From an uncultured Pelagibacteraceae bacterium (GTDB lineage Bacteria > Pseudomonadota > Alphaproteobacteria > Pelagibacterales > Pelagibacteraceae): DNA of 62,707 nt. Location: positions 1 to 62,707 of the forward strand of contig CACDRL010000008.1 in assembly GCA_902555435.1 (NCBI GenBank), read 5' to 3'. The position numbers were made by a program, and so were the translations under genes. Below, piece by piece: positions 1-8,420 of this stretch; the first letter of the stretch is position 1, and every line of letters starts with the position of its first letter. The notes under the pieces were generated by a model that worked only from the letters and a program-made list of their open reading frames with translations, was not told the origin of the DNA and made no database searches.

Positions 1-1
1 T

Positions 2-226
2 GAAGAAAAATCAAGGGCAAAAAAAATGGGTATAGATGATCTGACAAAAAAATATGAATTAGATGAAATTGTTTCTGGCGACTCAATTTTTTGTGCCACT
101 GGTATAACTTCTGGAGATTTGGTTTCTGGTATTATAAAAGAAGGTAGCGAATTTATTTCCGAAACACTAATTACTCATAAATCATCTAACACAAAAAAAA
201 TATTAAAATTGAAGAAAAAAATATAA
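2..226 (+). CDS. glpX: Fructose-1,6-bisphosphatase class II, C-terminal part
   Basis: This is the 3' end of a gene that enters from the left edge; the reading frame is open from base 2, so the start lies outside the window. The residues seen match the tail of GlpX-type fructose-1,6-bisphosphatase, with the late glycine-rich stretch CATGITSGDLV that helps bind the sugar phosphate. GlpX removes the 1-phosphate from fructose-1,6-bisphosphate in gluconeogenesis. In many alphaproteobacteria glpX sits beside hom; here hom is about 12.5 kb away on the other strand, with the surface-glycan block between them. The identification rests on only about 75 residues, so it is likely rather than certain. Confidence 0.75.
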   Translation, partial: EEKSRAKKMGIDDLTKKYELDEIVSGDSIFCATGITSGDLVSGIIKEGSEFISETLITHKSSNTKKILKLKKKI

Positions 227-237
227 AGATATTAATA

Positions 238-278
238 TATTAGAAATATAAGATTAAAATTAAATTTAATTTCTAATA
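238..278. terminator. AT-only inverted repeat after glpX
   Basis: A perfect 10-bp inverted repeat (TATTAGAAAT at 238-247 and ATTTCTAATA at 269-278, loop of 21) lies just after the glpX stop and before the tRNA-Glu. It could end glpX transcription, but the stem has only one G-C pair and no clean U tract, so in such an AT-rich genome chance is a real alternative. Confidence 0.25.
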
Positions 279-320
279 ATCCTTGATAAATACAAATTTA
301 TACAATAAAAGCAGCGTTTT

Positions 321-395
321 GGTCCCTTCGTCTATCGGTTAGGACACGTGGTTTTCATCCTCGAAAGAGGGGTTCGATTCCCCTAGGGACCGCCA
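321..395 (+). tRNA. tRNA-Glu (anticodon UUC)
   Basis: A complete cloverleaf can be folded: the acceptor stem pairs GGTCCCT (321-327) with AGGGACC (385-391), followed by discriminator G392 and an encoded CCA (393-395). The anticodon TTC is at 354-356 and the T arm carries GGTTCGATTCC. It is the left boundary of the surface-glycan gene block, and such tRNA genes are common attachment sites for islands. The next reading frame begins only 2 bases after the CCA. Confidence 0.95.
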
Positions 396-397
396 TT

Positions 398-661
398 ATG
401 TCAAAATACTATTACGTTTATTTAATTGTTACAAAAAGAAATAATAAATTATTTTCATATGTTGGTTATTCAAATAATATTAGTAGAAGAATAAAATTAC
501 ACAATTCAGGTAAAGGAGCAAAATTTACTAAAGGCAATTATTGGAAACTAATTTATAAAAAAAGATACAAAAATAAATCTATTGCTATGAAACAAGAATA
601 TATTCTAAAAAAAAATTATAAATTAAGAAATATCATCAAACAAAAGTTTATAAATGAATAA
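398..661 (+). CDS. GIY-YIG nuclease domain protein (UPF0213/YhbQ-like)
   Basis: An 87-residue protein made of one GIY-YIG domain. The two tyrosine motifs are YVYLI (residues 7-11) and YVGYSN (about 21-26), the catalytic arginine follows in ISRRIKLHN, and a later glutamate (KQEYIL, near residue 66) could hold the metal. Single-domain members are thought to be structure-specific DNA nucleases, but their cellular role is not settled. The ATG is 2 bases after the tRNA-Glu CCA, and the only Shine-Dalgarno-like sequence (AGGGA, 385-389) is inside the tRNA acceptor stem. The gene overlaps the next one by 8 bases, so they are probably translated together. Confidence 0.8.
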   Translation: MSKYYYVYLIVTKRNNKLFSYVGYSNNISRRIKLHNSGKGAKFTKGNYWKLIYKKRYKNKSIAMKQEYILKKNYKLRNIIKQKFINE

Positions 662-2705
662 AGATATCTTTATAATTTTACCATACAAAGAAAGCTTGAA
701 TCCTACAAAAGCTGGAGCAGTTTCAATATATGTGCAAGATGCTCTTAAATATTCTATCCACAAAAAAAGAATTCAAATTATTTCTTCTGATGATTTTTCA
801 AATAGTAAATTATTTAGAAATAAAACATATATTAATAATTTTTGTAAAAAATACAAAGATCAAAATATTTCAATTATTGAAATACATAATAGACCAGAAT
901 ATGCTAAAATTTTAAAAAAAAGTTTTCCAAATTCTAAAATTGTTTTAACTTATCATAATGATCCTCTAAATTTAAGAGGTTCGATTGACATTCAAGAAAG
1001 AGAAAACCTCCTAGAAATATGTACAGAAATTATATTTATCAGTAATTGGATTAAAAATAGATTTTATAAAGGAATAAAAAATATTAAGAACAATAGTAAA
1101 ATTATTTATCATGGCGTAAAAAAAATTAAGACTAATCAAATAAAAAAAAAGAAACAAATCTTATTCGTTGGTAAACTAAATGAAAATAAAGGATATGATA
1201 TATTTGTAGAGACGGCAGAAATTTTTAAAAAATATAATCCTGATTGGAATTTTATAGCAATAGGAAATGAGTCTAGAAAAAAGATATTTCCAGATAAAAA
1301 TATTGTTAATGAAATTGGTTACAAAAGTAATAAAGAAGTATTAAAGTATTACGAAAATTCTGAAATAGCTATTGGTAATTCAAAATGGAATGAGCCATTA
1401 GGAAGGATTGCTATTGAAGCCTCAAGTAGAAAGTGCTGCCCTATAATTACAAAAGTAGGTGGACTTATAGAATCTAAGCATATAGCAATTGTATTAAAAG
1501 ATAATAATTCTAAAAATATTATTAATATTTTAAAAAAGATAACTTCCAACAAATCTTATCTTAGAAAACTTCAAAATAAATTTTATGAAAAAAATAATTT
1601 TGATATTAAAAAAATTTCTAATTTAATAGATAATGTTAGAAATAAGATTTTAATTGTTAATAACTCTTACGATAGTGGAAAAAAGAAAATTTTACATATC
1701 ACAAATTTAAATGAAAGATATAACGGAAGGTTATTTTATAATACTGGTAGAAGGTTAAATAATGGCTTAATAAAACTTAATCACAAAGTATTAACTTTAA
1801 GTGATAGAGATTTATTAAGAAATTATAGATCATTGAGAGATATATCTGGTTCAAAAAAATTAAATAATACTTTTGTTGAAACTGTTAGAAATTTTAAACC
1901 AGACTTAATTATATTAGGACATGCAGACTCAATAAAAAAAGAGAGTTTAAAACTAATTAAAAGTGAATTTCCTAAAATTAAAATTTCTCAATGGTTTTTG
2001 GATAGAATGGATGACCAATGGAAAAATAACAAAATACGTTTTTTAGATAAAATTGAATATATGGACTACAGCTTTTGTACAACTGATCCAAAATCACTTA
2101 AATTTAACAAAAAATATAATATATCTTTTATACCCAATCCTGTAGATGAATCCCTAGATGACATGCATGTATATCAAAATAAAACTCCTGAATATGATTT
2201 ATTTTTTGCTATGTCGCATGGGGTCCACAGAGGAGTATTAAAGAAGGGTAAATTCGATCAACGTGAAAATTTCATAAATAATTTAATCAAAAAAAATCCA
2301 AACTTAAAATTTAATATATTTGGCATGAACAACATTCAGCCAATATGGGGAGATGAATTTAAAAGTAATTTATTTAATTCTAAAATTGCATTAAATTTAA
2401 GTCAAGGCAAGGCATTAAAATATTACAGTAGTGATAGAATTGCCCAACTAATGGGTAATGGTATAGCCACACTTATAGATAAAAACACAAAACTAGATGA
2501 TTTATTTTCAACAGACGGAGCAATTTTTTATAAATCTCCAAGTGATTTAAATATAAAATTGAATAAACTCGTGAAGGACAATAAATTACGTAACAAAATA
2601 GCTAAAAAAGGTAAATTAAATTATCATAGAAAATATAATTCAATTCAAGTGGCTGATTACATTGTCTGTAAAACTTTTAATATTAAAAAAAAATTTAATT
2701 GGTAA
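654..2705 (+). CDS. Two-domain glycosyltransferase (GT4-like plus CgeB-like)
   Basis: A 683-residue protein that appears to fuse two GT-B type glycosyltransferases. The first half (about 1-330) has the GT4 hallmarks: LFVGKLNENKG at the start of the donor-binding half and EPLGRIAIEAS, the E-x7-E nucleotide-sugar motif. The second half (about 345-680) opens with ILHITNLNERYNG and ends with the donor-site pattern NLSQGKALKYYSSDRIAQ, as in the CgeB/Glyco_trans_1_2 group. It probably adds two sugars in a row to a surface glycan; donor and acceptor cannot be read from the sequence. It is cytoplasmic, with no signal peptide or membrane segment. It starts inside the end of the GIY-YIG gene and leads the sugar-modifying genes. 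Confidence 0.8.
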   Translation: MNKDIFIILPYKESLNPTKAGAVSIYVQDALKYSIHKKRIQIISSDDFSNSKLFRNKTYINNFCKKYKDQNISIIEIHNRPEYAKILKKSFPNSKIVLTYHNDPLNLRGSIDIQERENLLEICTEIIFISNWIKNRFYKGIKNIKNNSKIIYHGVKKIKTNQIKKKKQILFVGKLNENKGYDIFVETAEIFKKYNPDWNFIAIGNESRKKIFPDKNIVNEIGYKSNKEVLKYYENSEIAIGNSKWNEPLGRIAIEASSRKCCPIITKVGGLIESKHIAIVLKDNNSKNIINILKKITSNKSYLRKLQNKFYEKNNFDIKKISNLIDNVRNKILIVNNSYDSGKKKILHITNLNERYNGRLFYNTGRRLNNGLIKLNHKVLTLSDRDLLRNYRSLRDISGSKKLNNTFVETVRNFKPDLIILGHADSIKKESLKLIKSEFPKIKISQWFLDRMDDQWKNNKIRFLDKIEYMDYSFCTTDPKSLKFNKKYNISFIPNPVDESLDDMHVYQNKTPEYDLFFAMSHGVHRGVLKKGKFDQRENFINNLIKKNPNLKFNIFGMNNIQPIWGDEFKSNLFNSKIALNLSQGKALKYYSSDRIAQLMGNGIATLIDKNTKLDDLFSTDGAIFYKSPSDLNIKLNKLVKDNKLRNKIAKKGKLNYHRKYNSIQVADYIVCKTFNIKKKFNW

Positions 2706-2726
2706 ATCTTAGTTTATTAAATTGTT

Positions 2727-3611
2727 ATGAAAAAAAATATTATATTAGTCACTGGTGGTGCAGGTTTTATTGGATCTTCATTAATTAAATATTTAGTTAA
2801 AAATAAATATAAATATAAAATTATTTGTTTAGATAATTATTCAACAGGATCAATTAAAAACCATATCATAAACAAAAATGTCAAATACATCAGAGGTAAT
2901 ACAAAAGATATTAATAATTTACTTAATAAAGTTAAAAAAAAAATTAAAGTAATATTTCATTTTGGAGAATTTTCTAGAATCTTTCAAAGTTTTGCAAATT
3001 ATAAAAAATGTTTTGAATTTAATATACATCATTCCTCTAAAGTAATTGAGTTTGCAAAAGATAATAAAATTAAAATAATTTATTCTGCAACTTCTAGCAA
3101 CTTAGGTAACAATGGAAAAGATGAAAATCTCTCTCCTTACGCGTGGTCTAAAACAAAAAATATTGAATTAATCAAAAATTACCACAAATGGTTTGGATTA
3201 AAGTATGAGTTGGTTTATTTTTACAATGTTTATGGCCCTGGTCAAATAACCAATTCTCCAATGTCGGCTGTTATTGGCATTTTTGAAGAACAGTACAAAA
3301 AAAGGAAGCCACTAACTGTAGTTAAACCTGGTACTCAACGAAGAGATTTTACACATATAAATGATATTATTACTGGCTGTATTTTAGCTTGGAAGAAGGG
3401 CAATCAAAATGAGTATATGCTAGGAACTAAAAAAAATTATTCTATTGTTCAAATTGCTAAAATGTTTAAAACGCGAATTAAATATTTACCACCTAGACCT
3501 GGTGATAGATCAAAGTCAACCATACCTAATAATAATTCCTATAAAATTCTAGGATACAAAACCAAAATTGATATAAAAAATTATATCAATGATTTTATAA
3601 AAAAATTTTAA
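2727..3611 (+). CDS. NAD-dependent epimerase/dehydratase
   Basis: A 294-residue extended short-chain dehydrogenase. The N-terminus has the NAD-binding GGAGFIGSS, the middle has a serine-rich SATSSN segment and the catalytic YAWSK (Y-x3-K), and VYGPGQ follows as in UDP-glucose 4-epimerases and GDP-mannose dehydratases. It most likely remodels a nucleotide sugar for the neighbouring transferases; the exact sugar is unknown. Its stop overlaps the start of the next gene (base 3611), which suggests coupling. It is short for the family (usually 310-340), mostly in the C-terminal substrate domain. Confidence 0.8.
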   Translation: MKKNIILVTGGAGFIGSSLIKYLVKNKYKYKIICLDNYSTGSIKNHIINKNVKYIRGNTKDINNLLNKVKKKIKVIFHFGEFSRIFQSFANYKKCFEFNIHHSSKVIEFAKDNKIKIIYSATSSNLGNNGKDENLSPYAWSKTKNIELIKNYHKWFGLKYELVYFYNVYGPGQITNSPMSAVIGIFEEQYKKRKPLTVVKPGTQRRDFTHINDIITGCILAWKKGNQNEYMLGTKKNYSIVQIAKMFKTRIKYLPPRPGDRSKSTIPNNNSYKILGYKTKIDIKNYINDFIKKF

Positions 3612-4522
3612 TGTTCTCTATATTAATACCTACCTTCAATAATATTGATTATTTAAAAATTTGTATAAATAGCTTAAAAAAAAATTCAAATTTTAACCAT
3701 CAAATTATTGTACATGTTAATGAAGGTAAAGATAGAACGCTTGAATATCTTAAAGAAAATAATTTAGATTATACATTTAGTGAAAAAAATATTGGAATGT
3801 CATTAGCATTAAATAAAGCTGCTAATTTAGCAAAATTTAACTACATTTTGATTTCACATGATGATTTTTATTATTGCCCAAATTGGGACACTGAGTTTGT
3901 AAAAGAACTCAAATGTTTAAATCATAAAAATTTTTATTTATCAGGAACAATGGTAAATGCTGTTCACACTTTTGAAAAAAATGATTATTCAAAACCACCA
4001 GTCTTTAATGCAGGATTAACTTACGATAAATTTGATGAATCAAAATTGCTCAAAAACTTAAATGAAATTAAAACTTTTGATTTTCAAGGAAGCACAAAAC
4101 ATCCAGCACTTGTTCACATTAATACTTGGAAAAAAGTAGGAGGATGGAGTGATGAATTTTTCCCCACAGGTGGAGATGATACAGATTTCACAATTAAATT
4201 ATGGAATGCAAATATAAGGATTTTTAAAGGTCTAGGAAAATCATCTATTTATCATTTTGGTTCAATAACTACACGAAAGAAAGGTAAAAATTTATTTACT
4301 TATTTAGGAAGTAGAGGTAATAAAATATTCTTAAAAAAATGGAAAATAGGAATTAATTTTTTTGAACATTTTTACTTAAGATCTGGTTTAGATAAAAATA
4401 AAAATAAAATATTCAAAAAGTATGAAGGTCCATTAAATGACCCAATTAAAAACTTTGAATATTATTTTGAATTACTAAAAGAAAAATTTAAATTATTTTA
4501 TCTAAAAATTATTAATTATTAA
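3611..4522 (+). CDS. Family 2 glycosyltransferase (copy A)
   Basis: A 303-residue GT-A fold transferase. It begins with FSILIPTFNN, has the middle motif EKNIGMSLALN, and carries the metal and nucleotide-binding aspartates in SHDDFYY (the DxD equivalent); a later acidic motif GGDDTDF sits where the catalytic base is expected. No membrane segment is seen. It is clearly a paralogue of the gene at 5628-6551, with long shared blocks over the full length, so the two probably arose by duplication. It likely adds one sugar in the assembly of the same surface polymer. Confidence 0.85.
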   Translation: MFSILIPTFNNIDYLKICINSLKKNSNFNHQIIVHVNEGKDRTLEYLKENNLDYTFSEKNIGMSLALNKAANLAKFNYILISHDDFYYCPNWDTEFVKELKCLNHKNFYLSGTMVNAVHTFEKNDYSKPPVFNAGLTYDKFDESKLLKNLNEIKTFDFQGSTKHPALVHINTWKKVGGWSDEFFPTGGDDTDFTIKLWNANIRIFKGLGKSSIYHFGSITTRKKGKNLFTYLGSRGNKIFLKKWKIGINFFEHFYLRSGLDKNKNKIFKKYEGPLNDPIKNFEYYFELLKEKFKLFYLKIINY

Positions 4523-4575
4523 TAAAAAATTTTATATGCAAATACATTCTAAATTAATAAATTGTTAAAAAAAAT

Positions 4576-5574
4576 ATGAATAAAATTTTGATTACAGGTG
4601 TTGCAGGTTTGTTGGGGTCAAGATTAGCGAGCTGGATCATTGAAAATACGAATCATGAAGTTATAGGCATAGATGATTTAAGTGGTGGCTATGCAGAAAA
4701 TATTCATAAAAAAGTAAAATTTTATAAATTTAATTTAAATGATTTAGAAACTTTAAAAAATGTTTTTGAAAAAGAAAAAGTTAATATCGTTTATCATTTT
4801 GCTGCTTATGCAGCTGAAGGTTTAAGTCCCTTTATTAGAAAATATAATTATGAGAATAATTTAATTACATCAACAAATTTAATTACTTGTAGTATTCAAT
4901 ATAGCGTTTCTCGTTTTGTTTTTGCAAGTTCTATGTCTGTTTATGGAGATAAGTACAAACCCCCATTTGATGAAACTATGCAACAAACTCCAATCGATCC
5001 ATATGCTGTTGCTAAGTATGCTGTAGAGATGGATCTAGATATAGCATATAAGCAGCACGGATTAAATTATACAATTGTTCGTCCGCATAACTTTTATGGT
5101 ATTCATCAAAATATATGGGACAAATATCGAAATGTTTTAGGTATATGGATGTATCAAATTTTAAACAAGCAAAGTCCAACCATCTTCGGTGATGGCTCTC
5201 AAATTAGAGCTTTTAGCTATGTTGATGACTCAGTCTTGCCTTTTTGGAATGCTTCACAAAACAATAGTTGTATTGGAGAAATTATAAATTTAGGTGGTAT
5301 CAGAGAATACACAATTAACGATGCTTGTAATATATTAATAAATGTAACTGGATTAAATATACAGCCAGTACACTTAGAAGAACGACATGAAACCAAATAC
5401 GCATGGTCAACGTGGGACAAGTCTGTTAAACTTTTGGGATTTGAACACAAAGTTGATCTTGAAGAAGGTTTATCTAAAATGTGGCAGTGGGCACAGAAAC
5501 AGCCAAACAGGGAAAGATTTAGCTGGCCAAATTACGAATTAAACAAAGGTATTTACAAGTTTTGGAAAAATTAA
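4576..5574 (+). CDS. UDP-glucose 4-epimerase-like NAD-dependent epimerase
   Basis: A 332-residue extended short-chain dehydrogenase with all key parts: NAD-binding GVAGLLGS, ASSMSVYG with the catalytic serine, PYAVAKYAVE with Y-x3-K, and RPHNFYG/FGDGSQIRAF of the substrate domain. The family interconverts UDP-hexoses or makes related sugars. Its base use looks less A+T-rich than the transferases on both sides, and it resembles the 2727-3611 enzyme only at family level, so it may have a separate origin. It stands between two paralogous transferases, which suggests it supplies their donor sugar. Confidence 0.85.
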   Translation: MNKILITGVAGLLGSRLASWIIENTNHEVIGIDDLSGGYAENIHKKVKFYKFNLNDLETLKNVFEKEKVNIVYHFAAYAAEGLSPFIRKYNYENNLITSTNLITCSIQYSVSRFVFASSMSVYGDKYKPPFDETMQQTPIDPYAVAKYAVEMDLDIAYKQHGLNYTIVRPHNFYGIHQNIWDKYRNVLGIWMYQILNKQSPTIFGDGSQIRAFSYVDDSVLPFWNASQNNSCIGEIINLGGIREYTINDACNILINVTGLNIQPVHLEERHETKYAWSTWDKSVKLLGFEHKVDLEEGLSKMWQWAQKQPNRERFSWPNYELNKGIYKFWKN

Positions 5575-5627
5575 ATTAAGATCTTACAAAAAATAAATAA
5601 ATTAAAATTTAAAAATAAAATAAATTT

Positions 5628-6551
5628 ATGTTTTCAATTTTAATACCAACATTCAATAATTTATCTTATTTGAAATTATGCATACAAAGTATTGAAAAAA
5701 ATTCACATTATAAACACCAAATATTAATTCATATAAACGAAGGTTCAGATGGAACCTTAGATTTTGTAAAAAAATCTGCTTATATGTATACCTTTACTGA
5801 AAAAAATATTGGAATGCCTAAGGCTTTGAACAAAATTTCAAAACTAGCTAATAATAATTATATTATTATTTCACATGATGATTTTTATTACTGTCCAGGA
5901 TGGGACGAAGAATTTATTAAAGAAATTAAATTAATTAATCATAATAATTTTTATCTATCGGGCACAACTATTGGTGCTACTAACTCATTCTGTACTAAAA
6001 GTGGTATCCTTCCAGCTTTTTATAATGCTGGAAATAGTGTTAAAAATTTTGATGAAAGTAAACTTTTAAAAAACATCCAACATATAAAATCTTACGATTT
6101 TCAAGGTGCTACCAAACAACCTGGATTAGTACATATTGATTTATGGAAAAAAGTAGGAGGATGGAGTGAAGAATTCTCACCAACAGGTGGTGATGATAGT
6201 GATTTTCTTATGAAATTATGGTTGGAAAATGTAAGAATATTTAAAGGATTAGGTAAGTCATTAGTTTATCATTTTGGATCAATTACAACTAGAAAAAAAG
6301 GTAAAAATATTAATACATATCTGGGCAGCAGGGGAGGAAAAATTTTTTTAAGAAAGTGGAAAATTAGTATTAGTTTTTTTGAAAGATTTTACTTAAAATC
6401 TGGTATCGATGATAACAATAAAAAAGTTGTAAACAAATTTGATGGACCTCTGCAAAATCCAAAAAAAAGTATTAAGTTTTTGATTGGTTTGCTAAAATGC
6501 AAAATTCAGAATTTATATTTAGTTGTAATTAATTTTAATTATAAAAAATAG
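5628..6551 (+). CDS. Family 2 glycosyltransferase (copy B)
   Basis: A 307-residue paralogue of copy A. Shared marks include FSILIPTFNN at the start, EKNIGM, SHDDFYYCPGW (metal-binding aspartates), KKVGGWS, and the late pair FGSITTRKKGKN. The most variable parts lie at the C-terminus and around residues 120-140, where acceptor contacts are expected, so the two copies may add the same sugar to different acceptors. The pair flanks an epimerase gene. Function beyond glycosyl transfer is inferred. Confidence 0.85.
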   Translation: MFSILIPTFNNLSYLKLCIQSIEKNSHYKHQILIHINEGSDGTLDFVKKSAYMYTFTEKNIGMPKALNKISKLANNNYIIISHDDFYYCPGWDEEFIKEIKLINHNNFYLSGTTIGATNSFCTKSGILPAFYNAGNSVKNFDESKLLKNIQHIKSYDFQGATKQPGLVHIDLWKKVGGWSEEFSPTGGDDSDFLMKLWLENVRIFKGLGKSLVYHFGSITTRKKGKNINTYLGSRGGKIFLRKWKISISFFERFYLKSGIDDNNKKVVNKFDGPLQNPKKSIKFLIGLLKCKIQNLYLVVINFNYKK

Positions 6552-6574
6552 TTTAATAAACATGTTTTACAAAT

Positions 6575-7246
6575 ATGATTATTTCGCATAAATATAAATT
6601 TATATTTATCAAAACCAGAAAAACCGCTGGTACATCAATTGAATATAATTTATCAAAATATCTTGGTCAGGAAGATATAATTACACCCACACCAGAAGCA
6701 AACTATTTAGCTCAGAATTTTTTTTTAGAAACTAAAATTTCTCAATTTTTAAAAAAAATAAAACTTAATAAATTAGGTAATTATTTCACAAAAAAATTAA
6801 ATGACCATACTCATGCTTATGAGCTTAGAAAAGTTATCGATCCAAAAATTTATAATGAATATTTTAAATTTTGTGTTGAAAGAGAGCCTGTTGATAAGTG
6901 TATATCTTACTATTTTATGAGAAAAAATCATCCAAATACAAGTCATAAGAGAAAAAACATGACCTGGGATGAATTTGTTAATAATAAAAGATTTCCTATG
7001 GACGTAAATTTTTATACACATGACAACAATCTTATTGTTAACAAAATAATTAAATATGAAGACCTTGATAAAGATCTTCCATCTTTATTATCTAATTTAG
7101 GCATAAATAACTTTAAGTTAAAAAAAAAAGTAAATAGCAAATATAGAGAAGAAGATCCTTTTGTAACAAATGAGCAAAAGAAATTAATATATAGACAATT
7201 TAAAGCTTCATTAAAATTTGCGAACTACGATATTAATGAAATATAA
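6575..7246 (+). CDS. Sulfotransferase family protein
   Basis: A 223-residue protein with the two signatures that bind the sulfate donor PAPS: a 5'-phosphosulfate loop KTRKTAGTS near residues 13-21 and a 3'-phosphate segment REPVDKCIS in the middle (conserved R and S). It most resembles the Sulfotransfer_2 type, which sulfates carbohydrates. No signal peptide or membrane anchor is visible, so it would act in the cytoplasm on a glycan precursor. It sits between a glycosyltransferase and a capsule-type gene, which supports a sulfated surface glycan. The PAPS source is not in this window. Confidence 0.75.
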   Translation: MIISHKYKFIFIKTRKTAGTSIEYNLSKYLGQEDIITPTPEANYLAQNFFLETKISQFLKKIKLNKLGNYFTKKLNDHTHAYELRKVIDPKIYNEYFKFCVEREPVDKCISYYFMRKNHPNTSHKRKNMTWDEFVNNKRFPMDVNFYTHDNNLIVNKIIKYEDLDKDLPSLLSNLGINNFKLKKKVNSKYREEDPFVTNEQKKLIYRQFKASLKFANYDINEI

Positions 7247-7258
7247 TTAAATATAATT

Positions 7259-8293
7259 ATGTCAAAAGAAATCGCATTATTTATACGAAAATTTGAAAAT
7301 AAAAATAAACTGAATGATGTAATGATCCCATCGAGAAACAGGTTTTATATTAATTTAATGTTTTATCTTCAGGAGCTTGGACACAAAGTTCTTATATATG
7401 ATCAAAGATTATTTGAAAAAAAACTTTCTAAATCTTATTTAGAATGGATTAAAAAAAAAATAAATTTTAAATATCTTAAGAAGTCAAACCTACCATTTAT
7501 TTCAAAAAAATTAACAAGTAGTGATTATGAGTTTTTTGAACATACAATTAGTAAAAATATAAATCAAAATATTATAAACATAAAACCATTCTATTTACCT
7601 GATTATTATTATTTCGACAAAATGGGATTTTCAGCTTGGAGTGAAATTGTTTCTTTGAAATCTTCTTTTTTATTTAAAAATAACAATAATGTTAATTTAT
7701 TTTTTAAAAAACATTATGATAATATAGTTTTAAAAAATTTATCTAAGTACAATCAACCAGAAAAAAAACAACTCGAACTCCCTAATAAATATTTTTTTTT
7801 ACCTTTGCAACTTGTTGATGATACTGTTAATAAACTTTGTGAACATTCTACTGAAAATTTTTTGAAAAAATTTATAAACATTTTTTCAAAATCTCATGAA
7901 AATCTTATCATAAAAAGACATCCAAAGTGTAAATCACAAATAATAACAAGTATATTAAATAATATAGATGTAAAAAATATTATGATTTTAGATGCATCAA
8001 TACATGATTTAATTAGCGGATGTTCTGCAGTATTAGTTAATAATTCAGGTGTAGGTTTTGAGTCTTTATTCCATTTAAAGCCTGTATATACTTTTGGTAG
8101 ATCAGACTATCAAATTGTTTGTAGAAACGTTTTGTTAGATAATTTTAATTTTTCCATGGTGTCTCCTTTAAATGATGATGAGGTAAACAAAATAAAATTA
8201 TTTATATTTAATGTATTAAATGATTATATAATTAATACTGATGATAAAACTTCTTTCTTAAAAGCATTTCAGAGGATAGGTTTAATTAATTAA
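7259..8293 (+). CDS. Capsule polysaccharide biosynthesis-type protein
   Basis: A 344-residue protein whose C-terminal half matches the capsule synthesis family (KpsC/KpsS-like, GT-B fold): KRHPKC (usually RPHP), a DASIHDLISGC helix, then VNNSGVGFESLFHLKPV and the TFGRSDY loop. The N-terminal half (about 1-170) is lysine-rich and I do not recognise it. Members add Kdo or other sugars to capsule or lipid carriers. It is the last gene of the co-directional block and is followed by about 125 bases and the convergent recombinase gene. It contains a run of nine T (7792-7800) with the frame kept intact. Confidence 0.7.
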   Translation: MSKEIALFIRKFENKNKLNDVMIPSRNRFYINLMFYLQELGHKVLIYDQRLFEKKLSKSYLEWIKKKINFKYLKKSNLPFISKKLTSSDYEFFEHTISKNINQNIINIKPFYLPDYYYFDKMGFSAWSEIVSLKSSFLFKNNNNVNLFFKKHYDNIVLKNLSKYNQPEKKQLELPNKYFFLPLQLVDDTVNKLCEHSTENFLKKFINIFSKSHENLIIKRHPKCKSQIITSILNNIDVKNIMILDASIHDLISGCSAVLVNNSGVGFESLFHLKPVYTFGRSDYQIVCRNVLLDNFNFSMVSPLNDDEVNKIKLFIFNVLNDYIINTDDKTSFLKAFQRIGLIN

Positions 8294-8420
8294 AATTAAA
8301 ATATTAAGAGGTTATTTTTTATTTAAGAAGTGATAGTTCTAAGTTAGTATCAATTTACAATTTTAGTATAACAGTTTATTTTGTTTCTAATTTTTATGAA
8401 GAAAACACAAACATCTTAAT

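Noticed and set aside
8294..8420. Weak inverted repeat TGATA...TATCA as a second recombinase site
   Set aside because: Only five pairs with a different spacing from the repeat at 9378-9412; expected by chance in AT-rich DNA.
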